A DNA stretch of 46,645 bases from Elusimicrobia bacterium CG1_02_56_21 (GCA_001871115.1 MNUR01000001.1:1-46645); one strand, 5' to 3'. Positions 9,623 to 17,652 are shown, numbered from the stretch's first letter. Notes: generated by a model not told the origin, from the sequence alone. Numbers and translations are program-made.

Positions 9623-10843
9623 TCACCTCTCCAGCTCTCCGCCGATCATGTTTATCTGGCCGAAGGTGGAAATAATGTCCGCTATATAGCCGCCCTTTAT
9701 CATTTGCTTAAGCCCGCCGGTAAGCGCAAAGCACGGGGGGCGCACCCGCATCCGCCAGGGGCTGCCTGTGCCGTCGCTTACAATATAGAAGCCTAGTTCG
9801 CCGTTGCCGCCTTCCACTGCCTGGTAGACTTCGCCTTTCGGGGGCTTTACTCCCTCGAAGGTGAGTTTAAAATGAGCCATCAGGGCTTCGATATTGCCGC
9901 TGACTTCTTCCTTGGGCGGGAGTATCACATTGTAGCCCGGGTGGTTTATGGGCCCCTCGGGCAGCTGCGCCAGCGCCTGCTCGACAATGCGCATGCTCTG
10001 GTTCATCTCTTCCATGCGGACCAGGTAGCGGTCGTAATTATCCCCGTTAGAGCCTACCGGGATGTCGAAATCGAAGCGGTCGTAGACCAGGTACGGGGTG
10101 GCTTTGCGCACGTCCAGTGGCATCCCGGTGGAGCGCAGGGCCGGGCCGGTGAAGGAAAGGGCGATCGCGTCTTCCTTGGAGATGTTTCCTGTATTGTGGA
10201 GGCGGTCGTAGAAGATCCGGTTGCGGGTCAGCAGCTTGTCCGCGTCTGAGATATTTTTGCGCACCGTTTTAAACACCTCGGCCGTCATCTGCCTGAAGTC
10301 AGGCGGCAGGTCCCGCGTAAGGCCCCCCACCCGGGTATAGGCGGGCGTGACGCGGCCGCCGGCTACCGCGTCGGTCAGGCGGTACAGCGCTTCGCGGGCG
10401 TTTATGAGGTAGAAGTAGACCGTGAAGGCTCCCAGTTCCATTGCGTTGGCGCCTATGCAGGTAAGGTGGTCGGTCAGGCGGGAGAACTCGCTCATTATAA
10501 CGCGGATGTACTGGCAGCGGAGCGGGGTTTCTATCCCCATCAGTTTCTCCACCGTCAGCGCGAAGCCGGCATTGTTTATAAAAGGTGATACGTAGTTAAG
10601 GCGGTCTGTGTACGGCACACACTGGTTATAGGTGACATTCTCGCAGGTTTTTTCAAAGCCGCGGTGCAGGTAGCCGATCTCAACGTCAGCGTCGGCGACG
10701 CGCTCGCCCTGCACGGTCAGCAGTACCCTGACTATGCCGTGCATAGCCGGGTGGGACGGTCCCATATTGAGAACCATCCGCCCGTCCTCGAGGGTTTCCA
10801 GGTTCCAGTTCTTATGGGTTTCTGCGTTCTTCTTTTCAGTCAT
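9623..10843 (-). CDS. nuoD: NADH-quinone oxidoreductase subunit D (49-kDa)
   Basis: This 406-residue protein is related to the large subunit of [NiFe] hydrogenases and forms the quinone site with NuoB. The N-terminal LNMGPSHPAMHGIVR motif contains the histidine that contacts ubiquinone in known structures. Other hallmarks are EIGYLHRGFEKTCEN, CVPYTDRLNYVSPF and the final DIISTFGQINMIGGELER. The hydrogenase Ni-binding cysteines are absent, as expected. NuoC and NuoD are separate genes here (39 bp gap), unlike the E. coli fusion. Confidence 0.98.
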   Translation of the reverse strand: MTEKKNAETHKNWNLETLEDGRMVLNMGPSHPAMHGIVRVLLTVQGERVADADVEIGYLHRGFEKTCENVTYNQCVPYTDRLNYVSPFINNAGFALTVEKLMGIETPLRCQYIRVIMSEFSRLTDHLTCIGANAMELGAFTVYFYLINAREALYRLTDAVAGGRVTPAYTRVGGLTRDLPPDFRQMTAEVFKTVRKNISDADKLLTRNRIFYDRLHNTGNISKEDAIALSFTGPALRSTGMPLDVRKATPYLVYDRFDFDIPVGSNGDNYDRYLVRMEEMNQSMRIVEQALAQLPEGPINHPGYNVILPPKEEVSGNIEALMAHFKLTFEGVKPPKGEVYQAVEGGNGELGFYIVSDGTGSPWRMRVRPPCFALTGGLKQMIKGGYIADIISTFGQINMIGGELER

Positions 10844-10882
10844 GAGTTGCTGATCCGTCGTTTCTTCCCCGCCAGCCTGTTG

Positions 10883-11356
10883 CTAGTCCCTGTGGGGGAT
10901 CCTGGGCTGTCTTTTTTTAAGCGGGTAGTCTTTGCGCAGCGGGTGGCCTTCGAAGCCTTCGTACATAAGTATCCGCCGCAGGTCCGGGTGGCCGGTGAAA
11001 TTTATCCCGTACATATCGTAAGCCTCGCGCTCGAACCAGTTGGCGGCGGACCACAGAGGCGTAAGGGAAGCCACGCTGGCTTCGGTTTCCTGCACGGGGC
11101 ATTTAAGCCGCAGGCGGTAGTTGTGTTTTGATGAATAAAAATGGCAGACCAGCTCAAAGCGGGGTTCGCGCGGAAGATAGTCTACCGCGGTGAGGTCCAT
11201 CAGGAAATCAAAACCCAGTTCGTCTTTGAGGAAAGCGGCTGTCTTGAGCAGCGCCTCTTTCTTGAGGAGGACGGTGTCGTCCCCGCGGAAAGAGTGCGTC
11301 TCCAGCACCTCTTCGGGAAATTTTGACCTAAGGGTTTCCAGCAGGTAGCCGGTCAT
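10883..11356 (-). CDS. nuoC: NADH-quinone oxidoreductase subunit C (30-kDa)
   Basis: I place the start at the ATG at 11356, which overlaps the nuoB stop as ATGA and gives 157 residues beginning MTGYLLETLRSKFPEEVLE. The longer open frame upstream translates poorly and overlaps nuoB. The family signature is clear in the C-terminal half: WFEREAYDMYGINFTGHPDLRRILMYEGFEGHPLRKDYPL. NuoC is part of the connecting fragment of the peripheral arm and supports NuoD and NuoI. There is no fusion to nuoD. Confidence 0.95.
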   Translation of the reverse strand: MTGYLLETLRSKFPEEVLETHSFRGDDTVLLKKEALLKTAAFLKDELGFDFLMDLTAVDYLPREPRFELVCHFYSSKHNYRLRLKCPVQETEASVASLTPLWSAANWFEREAYDMYGINFTGHPDLRRILMYEGFEGHPLRKDYPLKKRQPRIPHRD

Positions 11357-11886
11357 TTGTATCTGTCCGCCTTTAAGGCCATAGGCCCTGTCGCGGCGCT
11401 GCCGGTCGCTTTGCGGTCCAGGACGGACTCTTTCGAGACTTTCTCCTGCAGCTTTACCAGCGCGTCCAGGATAGCCTCGGGGCGCGGAGGGCAGCCGGGG
11501 ATATAAATATCCACCGGGATAATCTTGTCTATGCCCTGTACGGTGGCGTAATTGTCGTAGAATCCGCCGGAGGTGGCGCAGACCCCGAAAGAGACCACCC
11601 ATTTGGGTTCGCACATCTGGTCGTAGACTCGCTTTAAAACCGGTGCCAGTTTCTCATTTACCGTCCCGACTACAAAAAGCACGTCGGCCTGGCGCGGGGA
11701 GAAGCGGGGATATTCCGCTCCGAAGCGGGCTATGTCGTAGGTGGAGGCCCACGCCGACATGAACTCCATACCGCAGCAGGCGGTGACAAAGGGATAATTG
11801 AAGAACGAGTACTTACGGCCCCAGTTAACCGCCTCGTCGAGGCGGGTGGTGAGGTAGGAGTGCCCGAATACGGTTTCTAGTCCCAT
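11353..11886 (-). CDS. nuoB: NADH-quinone oxidoreductase subunit B (cluster N2)
   Basis: The start is taken at the ATG at 11886 (MGLETVFGHSYLTTRLDEA), which overlaps the nuoA stop by ten bases and gives 177 residues. The longer frame to 12105 only shadows nuoA. All four ligands of the terminal [4Fe-4S] cluster N2 are visible: the tandem Cys37-Cys38, Cys102 and Cys131 (PGCPPRPEAI). NuoB hands electrons from N2 to quinone at the interface with NuoD. Its stop overlaps the nuoC start. Confidence 0.96.
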   Translation of the reverse strand: MGLETVFGHSYLTTRLDEAVNWGRKYSFFNYPFVTACCGMEFMSAWASTYDIARFGAEYPRFSPRQADVLFVVGTVNEKLAPVLKRVYDQMCEPKWVVSFGVCATSGGFYDNYATVQGIDKIIPVDIYIPGCPPRPEAILDALVKLQEKVSKESVLDRKATGSAATGPMALKADRYK

Positions 11887-12230
11887 TCCAGGGCTCCTTT
11901 CTTTACGACGTAAATAAGGCCTGCGAAAAGGACGGACAGGAAGGCCGCCATCGCGTAGAAAGCGACGGGGCCGAGCGCCCTGAAAGATACGGCCCAGGGG
12001 TAAAGGAACACTATCTCTATGTCGAACATTACGAACAGGACCGCGACAAGGTAGAAATTTACGCGCGCAATCCCGCGCGGCTGCATGGCCGGCGGCATAC
12101 CGCATTCAAAGGATTCCTGCTTTACGGCGGTTTTCTTTTTAGGCCCGAACATGACGGAAAGGATCAGCATCCCGGCGGCTACCGCCAGCCCGAATCCCGT
12201 TGTCATAATCAAGGCGAGGTATTGGCGCAT
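11877..12230 (-). CDS. nuoA: NADH-quinone oxidoreductase subunit A
   Basis: This 117-residue protein has three hydrophobic helices and is the first gene of the operon. The conserved SFECGMPP segment and the acidic second helix YLVAVLFVMFDIEIVFLYPWAV are diagnostic of NuoA. No Shine-Dalgarno sequence precedes the ATG. Instead TAAAAT lies seven bases upstream of it, so the nuo mRNA may be leaderless. The ten-base overlap with nuoB suggests coupled translation. Confidence 0.96.
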   Translation of the reverse strand: MRQYLALIMTTGFGLAVAAGMLILSVMFGPKKKTAVKQESFECGMPPAMQPRGIARVNFYLVAVLFVMFDIEIVFLYPWAVSFRALGPVAFYAMAAFLSVLFAGLIYVVKKGALEWD

Positions 12231-12237
12231 TAATTAA

Positions 12238-12243
12238 ATTTTA
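12238..12243 (-). promoter_or_regulatory. Candidate -10 box for the nuo operon
   Basis: On the minus strand TAAAAT is followed by seven bases and then the nuoA ATG. No good -35 box is seen; GGGACT at an 18-base spacing is weak. If it is used, transcription would begin at or next to the start codon. This is inferred from sequence only. Confidence 0.4.
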
Positions 12244-12298
12244 CTATATATCGCAAGCCGCAGTCCCATGTTTTTATGCATATTGTTTCTTGATAAAA

Positions 12299-12393
12299 TA
12301 CATACCGGAGTCCGGCACCCCTTCAGGGTAGAGAAAGCCTCACCGAGACTGAACCTGTTAGCCGGAGGCGGTTGAGGGGCTGCTCCGGGCCGT
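12299..12393 (+). other. Foldable GC-rich element between nuoA and the NDUFA9-like gene
   Basis: This intergenic stretch can form nested stems. CCGGAG near the left end pairs with CTCCGG near the right end, CCCCT pairs with AGGGG inside, and GCCTC with GAGGC encloses a loop containing GAACCTG. It sits between two divergent genes and reads like a 90-nt structured RNA. I could not match it to a riboswitch class: TPP was considered, but the essential second half of its core is absent. No T-rich terminator follows. It could be an sRNA, a leader, or chance complementarity in GC-rich DNA. Confidence 0.3.
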
Positions 12394-12415
12394 AATCGGG
12401 GCGCATGAATATTAC

Positions 12416-12421
12416 TATAAT
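12416..12421 (+). promoter_or_regulatory. Candidate -10 box of the NDUFA9-like gene
   Basis: A perfect TATAAT ends six bases upstream of the ATG at 12428, and no Shine-Dalgarno sequence is present. The predicted transcript would start at or near the A of the start codon, which makes a leaderless mRNA likely. No convincing -35 hexamer was found at 16-18 bases. Confidence 0.5.
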
Positions 12422-12427
12422 CTTCAA

Positions 12428-13282
12428 ATGCGAATACTGGTAACCGGGGCCGGGGGTTTTGTCGGCACAGCCATTTTAAAAAGGCTTTCTGCCCACGATC
12501 TTGTTCTGCCTTCCAGGCGGCGGCAAAACATAGCCGGCCCTGCAGGACAGATAGCGCCGGAGTTTACAGAAGACCTGGAGGCGCTTGTGGCCGGGCACAG
12601 GCCGGAGATCATAATAAACCTGCTGGGGATATTAAACGAATCAGGCGGAGAAACCTTCGAAAAGGTTCATTTTGAATATACCCGCCGCCTTGTTGACGGC
12701 GCCGGAAAGTACGGGGTAAGGCGCTTTATCCAGATGTCCGCGCTCGGCGCCTCGGCCGCCTCCCCCTCCCGCTACCTGTCCAGCAAAGCCAGGGCCGAGG
12801 AGTATCTTCAGAATTCGGGCCTGGATCATGTGATTTTCAGGCCTTCCCTGATAATAGGGCCGGGACAGAAAATGTTTTCGGATCTCAGGAAACTTGCGGC
12901 TTATTCGCCTTTTTTCCCGGTCCCTTCGGACGCGCTCGCCACTCCGGTCGGCCTGGAGGATGTGGCCGATTGTTTCGCCTCCGCCGCCCTGGGCGGACTG
13001 GGCGAAGGTATCTATGAACTGGCCGGAACGGAAGAGATGAGCTTTAAGGATATTTTCAGGCTTGCTCTGGAATATTGCGGGATAAACCGCCCGGTACTCG
13101 GCCTGCCCAGGATATTTTTTTACCCACTCCTGCCGCTTTTCTCGCTCTTCCCGCAGCCCCCTATGACCAGGGAGCAGTATCTTATGCTCGCCGGTCCCAA
13201 TTCTCCTTCAGGGCGGTATCCCGGAGTAAAGGAGATATTGGGCGGAATCCGGGACGCTTTTGGCCCCGGGCGGGGCGGATGA
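12428..13282 (+). CDS. NAD(P)-binding SDR protein, complex I NDUFA9-like family
   Basis: This 284-residue atypical short-chain dehydrogenase has an N-terminal Rossmann motif TGAGGFVGTAIL (residues 6-17). A YLSSK sequence near residue 117 matches the YxxxK pair, and FRPSLIIGPGQ is typical of NDUFA9 and related epimerase-fold proteins. In mitochondria NDUFA9 is an accessory, NADPH-binding subunit of complex I; bacterial relatives often have unknown substrates. Here the gene diverges from nuoA with fewer than 200 bases between them, which supports a link to complex I or quinone metabolism, but that link is inference. The end is six bases from the convergent tag gene. Confidence 0.8.
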   Translation: MRILVTGAGGFVGTAILKRLSAHDLVLPSRRRQNIAGPAGQIAPEFTEDLEALVAGHRPEIIINLLGILNESGGETFEKVHFEYTRRLVDGAGKYGVRRFIQMSALGASAASPSRYLSSKARAEEYLQNSGLDHVIFRPSLIIGPGQKMFSDLRKLAAYSPFFPVPSDALATPVGLEDVADCFASAALGGLGEGIYELAGTEEMSFKDIFRLALEYCGINRPVLGLPRIFFYPLLPLFSLFPQPPMTREQYLMLAGPNSPSGRYPGVKEILGGIRDAFGPGRGG

Positions 13283-13288
13283 TGTCTT

Positions 13289-13912
13289 TTATTTCCGGGC
13301 GCGCCCGGGCCGGGCGGAAAGCCAGTTTTTTTTTGCTGCATGCGCGCAGGCTTTATGCCTGAAGCAGGTGATCAGGTGATCGTTTACCAGGCCGATGGCC
13401 TGCATATGCGCGTAAATTATTGTTGTCCCGACGAATTTGAAGCCGCGCGCCCGGAGGTCGGAGCTGAGCGCGTCAGACTCTTTTGAAGAAGCCGGCAGCT
13501 GGCTGAGCCCGGACCAGCGGTTGTTTATTTGTTTCCCCCCGACAAAACCCCAGATATATTTTGAGAAGGTCCCGAACTCTTTTTGTACCTCCAGGAAGCG
13601 CCGCGCATTGCTGACGGCGGCCTTCACCTTAAGGCGGTTGCGTATGATGGCCGGATCCTTAAGCAGGGACTCTATCTTTTCCGGGGTAAACTTCGCAACC
13701 TTCACGGGGTCGAAACCTTTAAAGGCCCGCCGGTAGCCTTCGCGCTTGTTGAGCACAGTGGACCAGCTGAGGCCGGCCTGCGCGCTCTCGAGCGTAAGGA
13801 ATTCGAACTGTAACCGGTCGTCATAGGCCGGGACCCCCCACTCTGTATCGTGATAGGGGACATAAAGAGGGCTTGAGCCGTAAGCCCACGGGCATCTTTT
13901 TATTTCTTTCAT
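13289..13912 (-). CDS. tag: DNA-3-methyladenine glycosylase I
   Basis: This 207-residue base-excision repair enzyme removes 3-methyladenine from alkylated DNA. The N-terminal CPWAYGSSPLYVPYHDTEWGVPAYDDRLQFEFLTLESAQAGLSW is the family hallmark and includes the substrate-binding glutamate and tryptophan. The late GFKFVGTTIIYAHMQAIGLVNDHLITCFRH block supplies conserved zinc-ligand residues together with the early cysteine. The start overlaps the trmJ stop by four bases, so it is the last gene of a long minus-strand cluster. Confidence 0.95.
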   Translation of the reverse strand: MKEIKRCPWAYGSSPLYVPYHDTEWGVPAYDDRLQFEFLTLESAQAGLSWSTVLNKREGYRRAFKGFDPVKVAKFTPEKIESLLKDPAIIRNRLKVKAAVSNARRFLEVQKEFGTFSKYIWGFVGGKQINNRWSGLSQLPASSKESDALSSDLRARGFKFVGTTIIYAHMQAIGLVNDHLITCFRHKACAHAAKKNWLSARPGRARK

Positions 13913-14628
13913 GAGCGTTGTTTAAGCAGCAGGTTAAGGGCGTTCATGGCCGCTTTAGTTAGCCGGGCGTCAGTAAGTCCCTGGCGGATGGCCCGCACCT
14001 GCGCTTCGCCGGCCCAATGGGGCCCCGCTTCACGCCTGAGTTTTTCCGATATCAACCGCACGGCGCGCTCAATTTCCTTGGGTTCCTGCTCCCGCGCTTC
14101 CCGCTGTACCGCCGGTTTAAGCGCGACCCTCCGGGCTGCCAGTTCGTAGGCGATTACCGCTACCGACTGGCCCAGGTTCATCGAGGGCTGTCTCTCCCGC
14201 GTTGGAATATTTATTAAAGCTTTACAGTAAGAAAGGTCTTCTTTTGTGAGCCCGGTCTTTTCCGGGCCGAAAAGTATCCCGGCCTTCCCCTGCGTCGCCG
14301 AGAGATACTCCTGGGTCCCCGAGAGCAGTATCACATCGCGCCCGGGCTTAGCCCTGTGGAGCGAGGAAGTTCCGAGCAGTATGGCGCAATCTTCGGCCGC
14401 TTCGGATATGCTGCCGTAGATCCGTGCCGAGTTTATGACGTCCATCGAGTCTATGGCGGAGACCGAGGCTTCCCCCTTCCAGACGCTCACGGCTTCCTGC
14501 CAGTCCGAATCGAAAGGGGCTACCAGGGCGAGGTCCGACAGGCCGAAATTAGCCATCGCCCGCGCCGCCGCGCCGATATTGTCGGGGTTGCGCGGCCTGA
14601 CGAGTATTATTTTGAGCGGGGTTTGCAT
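13909..14628 (-). CDS. trmJ: TrmJ-like tRNA 2'-O-methyltransferase (SPOUT family)
   Basis: This 239-residue protein has the SpoU/TrmH knot signatures: IILVRPRNPDNIGAAARAMANFGL at the N-terminus, ILFGPEKTGLT in the middle and the SAM-binding IPTRERQPSMNLGQSVAVIAYEL. The order and C-terminal helical extension fit TrmJ, which methylates position 32 of tRNAs, better than TrmL or RlmB. The substrate assignment is from family resemblance. The gene overlaps the upstream HAD gene by 22 bases and the tag gene by four. Confidence 0.85.
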   Translation of the reverse strand: MQTPLKIILVRPRNPDNIGAAARAMANFGLSDLALVAPFDSDWQEAVSVWKGEASVSAIDSMDVINSARIYGSISEAAEDCAILLGTSSLHRAKPGRDVILLSGTQEYLSATQGKAGILFGPEKTGLTKEDLSYCKALINIPTRERQPSMNLGQSVAVIAYELAARRVALKPAVQREAREQEPKEIERAVRLISEKLRREAGPHWAGEAQVRAIRQGLTDARLTKAAMNALNLLLKQRS

Positions 14629-15380
14629 TGCCTGAAATCCTTTATCCGGCGGATGCCTGGCTCCAGGGCAGGGGCTCCGGGCTTGTGCTGGGTAAGCACA
14701 AAGAAGGAGGCGGCGTCCGGGAACCTGGCGTGCAGTATATTGGAGTTGGCGGGCTCGTTCTCAAAAACCGCCACCACTTCGCCCAGGCGGTCTATGTAGC
14801 CGCTGACTTCCTTCTTGAATATCTCGTCGTCCTGCCCGAATTCTTTTTTTACTATCGTCATTGTCCCGGCCACGCCGACGGGGAAGCCGTAAAGGCGCAG
14901 GACCTCGGTGGTGCCTACCAGCATGCGGCCGACGTCCCTTCCGGTCAGGTAAATTACAGTGGCCCCGGCCTTGTGGACTCTTTCCACGTACTGCTTGGCC
15001 CCGGGTATCGGCATATCGTATTTCTGGTACTCGTCGGAGAAAAATCTTTTAGCCCATTCGGCTCTTATGAGCGCGGCCTCAGCCCGGCTCCGTACCCCGA
15101 GACGCTTAAGCGTCACGTCCAGGCTGTAGTCTATGACGGAAAGGTTCTGGAAATTCTCGAAGGCCGCGGCCAGCTGCGGGGTACTGCGGTCGAACTTCTC
15201 TGAAATTTCGCGCAGGATAAAGATGGTCCGGGTGCGGTTGTCGAACAGCGTACCGTCGAGGTCGAAGATAGCCAGGGTGGATCTGCCGGCTCCGGTCCGC
15301 TGCTTTATGCGGGTTATTACGCTTGGCAGGAGCGGCGCCTGTTTCTGTCCGGCAGCAATTTTGCGGCTGAGCGTTGTCAT
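14607..15380 (-). CDS. HAD-family hydrolase, substrate unknown
   Basis: This 257-residue protein has HAD motif I as FDLDGTLFDNRT (nucleophile Asp in DLDGT, near residue 40) and motif II as YLTGRD. A lysine-containing stretch (TIVKKEF) could serve as motif III. The expected acidic motif IV appears as VFENEPANSN, with Glu rather than the usual paired Asp. The cap between motifs I and II is alpha-helical. It probably hydrolyses a small phosphorylated metabolite, but no substrate can be named. It is packed between the thioredoxin-like gene (eight-base gap) and trmJ. Confidence 0.75.
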   Translation of the reverse strand: MTTLSRKIAAGQKQAPLLPSVITRIKQRTGAGRSTLAIFDLDGTLFDNRTRTIFILREISEKFDRSTPQLAAAFENFQNLSVIDYSLDVTLKRLGVRSRAEAALIRAEWAKRFFSDEYQKYDMPIPGAKQYVERVHKAGATVIYLTGRDVGRMLVGTTEVLRLYGFPVGVAGTMTIVKKEFGQDDEIFKKEVSGYIDRLGEVVAVFENEPANSNILHARFPDAASFFVLTQHKPGAPALEPGIRRIKDFRQCKPRSK

Positions 15381-15388
15381 TCGGCCCC

Positions 15389-15721
15389 CTAGGAGGTTTT
15401 TACGCCGCAGGCGGCGGAGAAGGCCAGCATCTTCTCTTCCGAGATCCCCCTCCCGAGCACGCCGTCCAGCCTGTTGGAGAGTTTTCCGTCCTTAAAGAAA
15501 AGAACGGTGGGCACCACTTCCACCGCGAACGCGCTCTCAATTTCAGGAAGGTCGTCAACGCATATTTTAATGAACGCTGCAGGGGTCGCGGCTGAAATCT
15601 TTTCAAAAGCCGGCATGAAATCGCTGCAGAAATGGCACCATCCGGAATAGAAAAGAATAAGTCTGGCCGGGCCGGTCTTTATTTCAGCTTCAAAATCCGC
15701 TTTGGTTTTAATTTCCTTCAT
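15389..15721 (-). CDS. Thioredoxin-fold protein with CHFC active site
   Basis: This 110-residue single-domain thioredoxin has no signal peptide, so it should be cytoplasmic. The redox motif is Cys29-His-Phe-Cys32 (FYSGWCHFCSDFMPAFEK), where classic thioredoxin has CGPC. The cis-proline loop is present as EVVPTVLFFKDG. The His is reminiscent of DsbA/PDI-type CxHC sites, so its redox potential may differ from that of housekeeping thioredoxin. It is probably cotranscribed with rnc and the HAD gene; a functional link to them is not evident. Confidence 0.85.
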   Translation of the reverse strand: MKEIKTKADFEAEIKTGPARLILFYSGWCHFCSDFMPAFEKISAATPAAFIKICVDDLPEIESAFAVEVVPTVLFFKDGKLSNRLDGVLGRGISEEKMLAFSAACGVKTS

Positions 15722-15774
15722 TTGATATCCCTTTCCGGCGGTTTATTGCCTCGCGGGCGGCTGCAGTATCGGCG

Positions 15775-16461
15775 TCAGCACTCATGTTTGTGAACGTTGT
15801 GGGTGGCCAGGTAATCCAGCGCGTTCTTGGCGGCCGCCTGCTGGGCCTCTTTCTTGTTCTTGCCGGAGCCCAGTCCCAGGGTTTTTTTGCCGAGATAGAC
15901 GCGCACGGTAAAAAGTTTCTCGTGCTCGGGGCCGGTTTCGCCCATAAGTTCGTAGTCGGGCGGGCGTTTATGCGTTTTCTGTATGGTTTCCTGGAGGATG
16001 CTTTTATGGTCTATGTCCAGTTCTTCCGGGGCCTGGCTTTCCAGCCAGGGGATGACCAGCTTTTCAGCGTTAGGGAGTCCCCCGTCCAGGTAGACCGCCC
16101 CGAGTACGGCTTCCATCGCGTTGGCGAGGATGCTGTGGCGCTTGCTGCCCCCGCTTAAGTGTTCGCCCGCGCCCAGGTGTATATGGTGGCCGAGCCCTAT
16201 CCCCTCCGCCCAGCGGGCCAGGTTGGCGCGCGAGACCAGGGCGGATTTGGTTTTTGAAAGGAACCCCTCGTCTTCAGCGGGGTTCTTGAGGAAAAGATAA
16301 TAGGATACAACCAGGCCCAGGACGCTGTCGCCCAGGAATTCAAGACGCTCATTGTGCCGGAGGACGCCCCGCTCGGTCGCGTGCGACTTGTGGGTAAGCG
16401 CTTCCAAAAGGAGCTCTTTGTCCCTGAATTTGTATCCTATTACTTCTTCTAGAGAAGACAT
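15775..16461 (-). CDS. rnc: Ribonuclease III
   Basis: This 228-residue endonuclease cleaves double-stranded RNA and matures rRNA precursors. The catalytic signature NERLEFLGDSVLGLVVS is intact near residues 38-54. It is followed by a second acidic cluster (NAMEAVLGAVYLDGG) and a C-terminal double-stranded RNA-binding domain that ends LGLGSGKNKKEAQQAAAKNALDYL. The length is standard. It follows acpP in the same direction, a neighbourhood that is common in bacteria. Confidence 0.97.
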   Translation of the reverse strand: MSSLEEVIGYKFRDKELLLEALTHKSHATERGVLRHNERLEFLGDSVLGLVVSYYLFLKNPAEDEGFLSKTKSALVSRANLARWAEGIGLGHHIHLGAGEHLSGGSKRHSILANAMEAVLGAVYLDGGLPNAEKLVIPWLESQAPEELDIDHKSILQETIQKTHKRPPDYELMGETGPEHEKLFTVRVYLGKKTLGLGSGKNKKEAQQAAAKNALDYLATHNVHKHEC

Positions 16462-16523
16462 TCCCGTTTAGTGCCGTGCTGATAGGCTGCTTATGCCCCT
16501 GGTTCCGTTTTGGACAGTTCTGG

Positions 16524-16550
16524 AAAAAGCAGGCCCGCTTGCGGCGGGGC
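16524..16550 (-). terminator. Weak intrinsic terminator after acpP
   Basis: Read on the minus strand, a short GC-rich hairpin (GCCCCGC pairing with GCGGGC around CGCAA) is followed after a few bases by TTTTT. The stem is imperfect and the T-run short, so it may only reduce read-through from acpP into rnc, giving high ACP expression relative to the downstream genes. Confidence 0.4.
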
Positions 16551-16593
16551 AGGCTTTATCCGGGCATAATTTGCGCTGGGGCACTTAGATTGG

Positions 16594-16848
16594 CTAGTCT
16601 TTCTTGCCGGATTTGTCCGTGATATAGCTGACGGCTTCGCCGACGGTCTTTATCTTTTCCGCGTCTTCGTCGGGGATCTCGATGTCGAACTCTTCTTCGA
16701 GCGCCATCACAAGTTCCACGGTGTCGAGCGAGTCGGCGCCGAGGTCCTGTACGAACTGGGCCTGCGTGGTGACTTCAGCTGCGTCTACGGCCAGCTGCTC
16801 GATTATTATTTTCTTTACTCTCTCTTCAAGGTTTTCTGTGACTGCCAT
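16594..16848 (-). CDS. acpP: Acyl carrier protein
   Basis: I chose the ATG at 16848 ([13 protein letters not shown]), which is preceded by a strong AGGAGG Shine-Dalgarno six bases away. This gives 84 residues, slightly above the usual 78. The phosphopantetheine attachment site is Ser40 in [31 protein letters not shown], the classical helix-2 motif. ACP carries growing fatty-acid chains for FabG and for PlsX, both encoded just upstream. Confidence 0.98.
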   Translation of the reverse strand: MAVTENLEERVKKIIIEQLAVDAAEVTTQAQFVQDLGADSLDTVELVMALEEEFDIEIPDEDAEKIKTVGEAVSYITDKSGKKD

Positions 16849-16905
16849 TGCTTTTCCTCCTGGATTATCTGTGAATCGCTGAAACGTCAAATTTATGCTG
16901 CCGGA

Positions 16906-17652
16906 TCACATGTAGAGCCCGCCGTTCACGGAGAGCACCTGCCCGGTTATGTAAACCGAATCTCCGCCGGCCAGAAACAGCGCGGCCTTAGCTACATCGC
17001 CGGGTTCCCCGATACGGCCCAGCGGGATAAGTTCTGAAATCTTCGCTTTGGCCTCGTCTTTGAGGTCCTCGGTCATGCGGGTGCGTATAAAGCCGGGGGC
17101 GACCGCGTTTACCAGGACCTGCCGCGGCGCAAATTCCCGGGCCAGGGATTTTGTCAGCCCGATCAGGCCGGCTTTGGAGGCGGAGTAGTTCGCCTGCCCG
17201 GCCTGGCCTGTCAGGCCTACTATCGAAGAAATATTGACTATGCGGCCTGAGCGGGCCTTAAGCATGAACTTCGAAACGGCTTTGGACATGAGGAAGGCGC
17301 CTTTCAGGTTGACGCTGATAACCGAGTCGAAATCGGTTTCTTTCATGCGGAGCACGAGGCCGTCTTTGGTGATGCCGGCATTGTTGACCAGGATATCTAC
17401 CTTGCCGAACGCGGCTACTGTATCTGCGACCGCCTTTTCGCAGTCCGCTTCTTTTGAAACGTCCAGCGCCAGGCCCAGCGTCCCGGCCCCCGTCCTTGCC
17501 GCTATGTCCGCTGCCGCAGCTTCGGAGTCCTGCAGGGACAGATCGGCGATGGTTACCGAGGCGCCTTCGGCCGCGAAGGCCGCTGCTATCTCAAGGCCTA
17601 TTCCGCGCGCGGCGCCCGTAATAACGGCGGTTTTGCCTTCGAGGCGCTTCAT
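16906..17652 (-). CDS. fabG: 3-oxoacyl-ACP reductase
   Basis: This 248-residue short-chain dehydrogenase reduces beta-ketoacyl-ACP with NADPH in fatty-acid elongation. Visible features are the TGAARGIGLEIA cofactor loop, NNAG (LVNNAGITKDGL), the catalytic Ser in NISSIVG, and the Tyr-Lys pair in NYSASKAG. The C-terminal VLSVNGGLYM is typical of FabG. The start overlaps plsX by four bases, and acpP follows at 57 bases. Confidence 0.96.
   Translation of the reverse strand: MKRLEGKTAVITGAARGIGLEIAAAFAAEGASVTIADLSLQDSEAAAADIAARTGAGTLGLALDVSKEADCEKAVADTVAAFGKVDILVNNAGITKDGLVLRMKETDFDSVISVNLKGAFLMSKAVSKFMLKARSGRIVNISSIVGLTGQAGQANYSASKAGLIGLTKSLAREFAPRQVLVNAVAPGFIRTRMTEDLKDEAKAKISELIPLGRIGEPGDVAKAALFLAGGDSVYITGQVLSVNGGLYM

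Noticed and set aside
11353..12105. Extended nuoB start upstream of 11886
   Set aside because: The extra N-terminus is an out-of-frame reading of nuoA; the ATG at 11886 gives the normal NuoB N-terminus.
12299..12393. TPP riboswitch, suggested by a GAACCTG segment and a GAGA loop
   Set aside because: The conserved CTGAGA and CTGAT-CTGG core is not present, and the downstream gene is not a thiamine gene.
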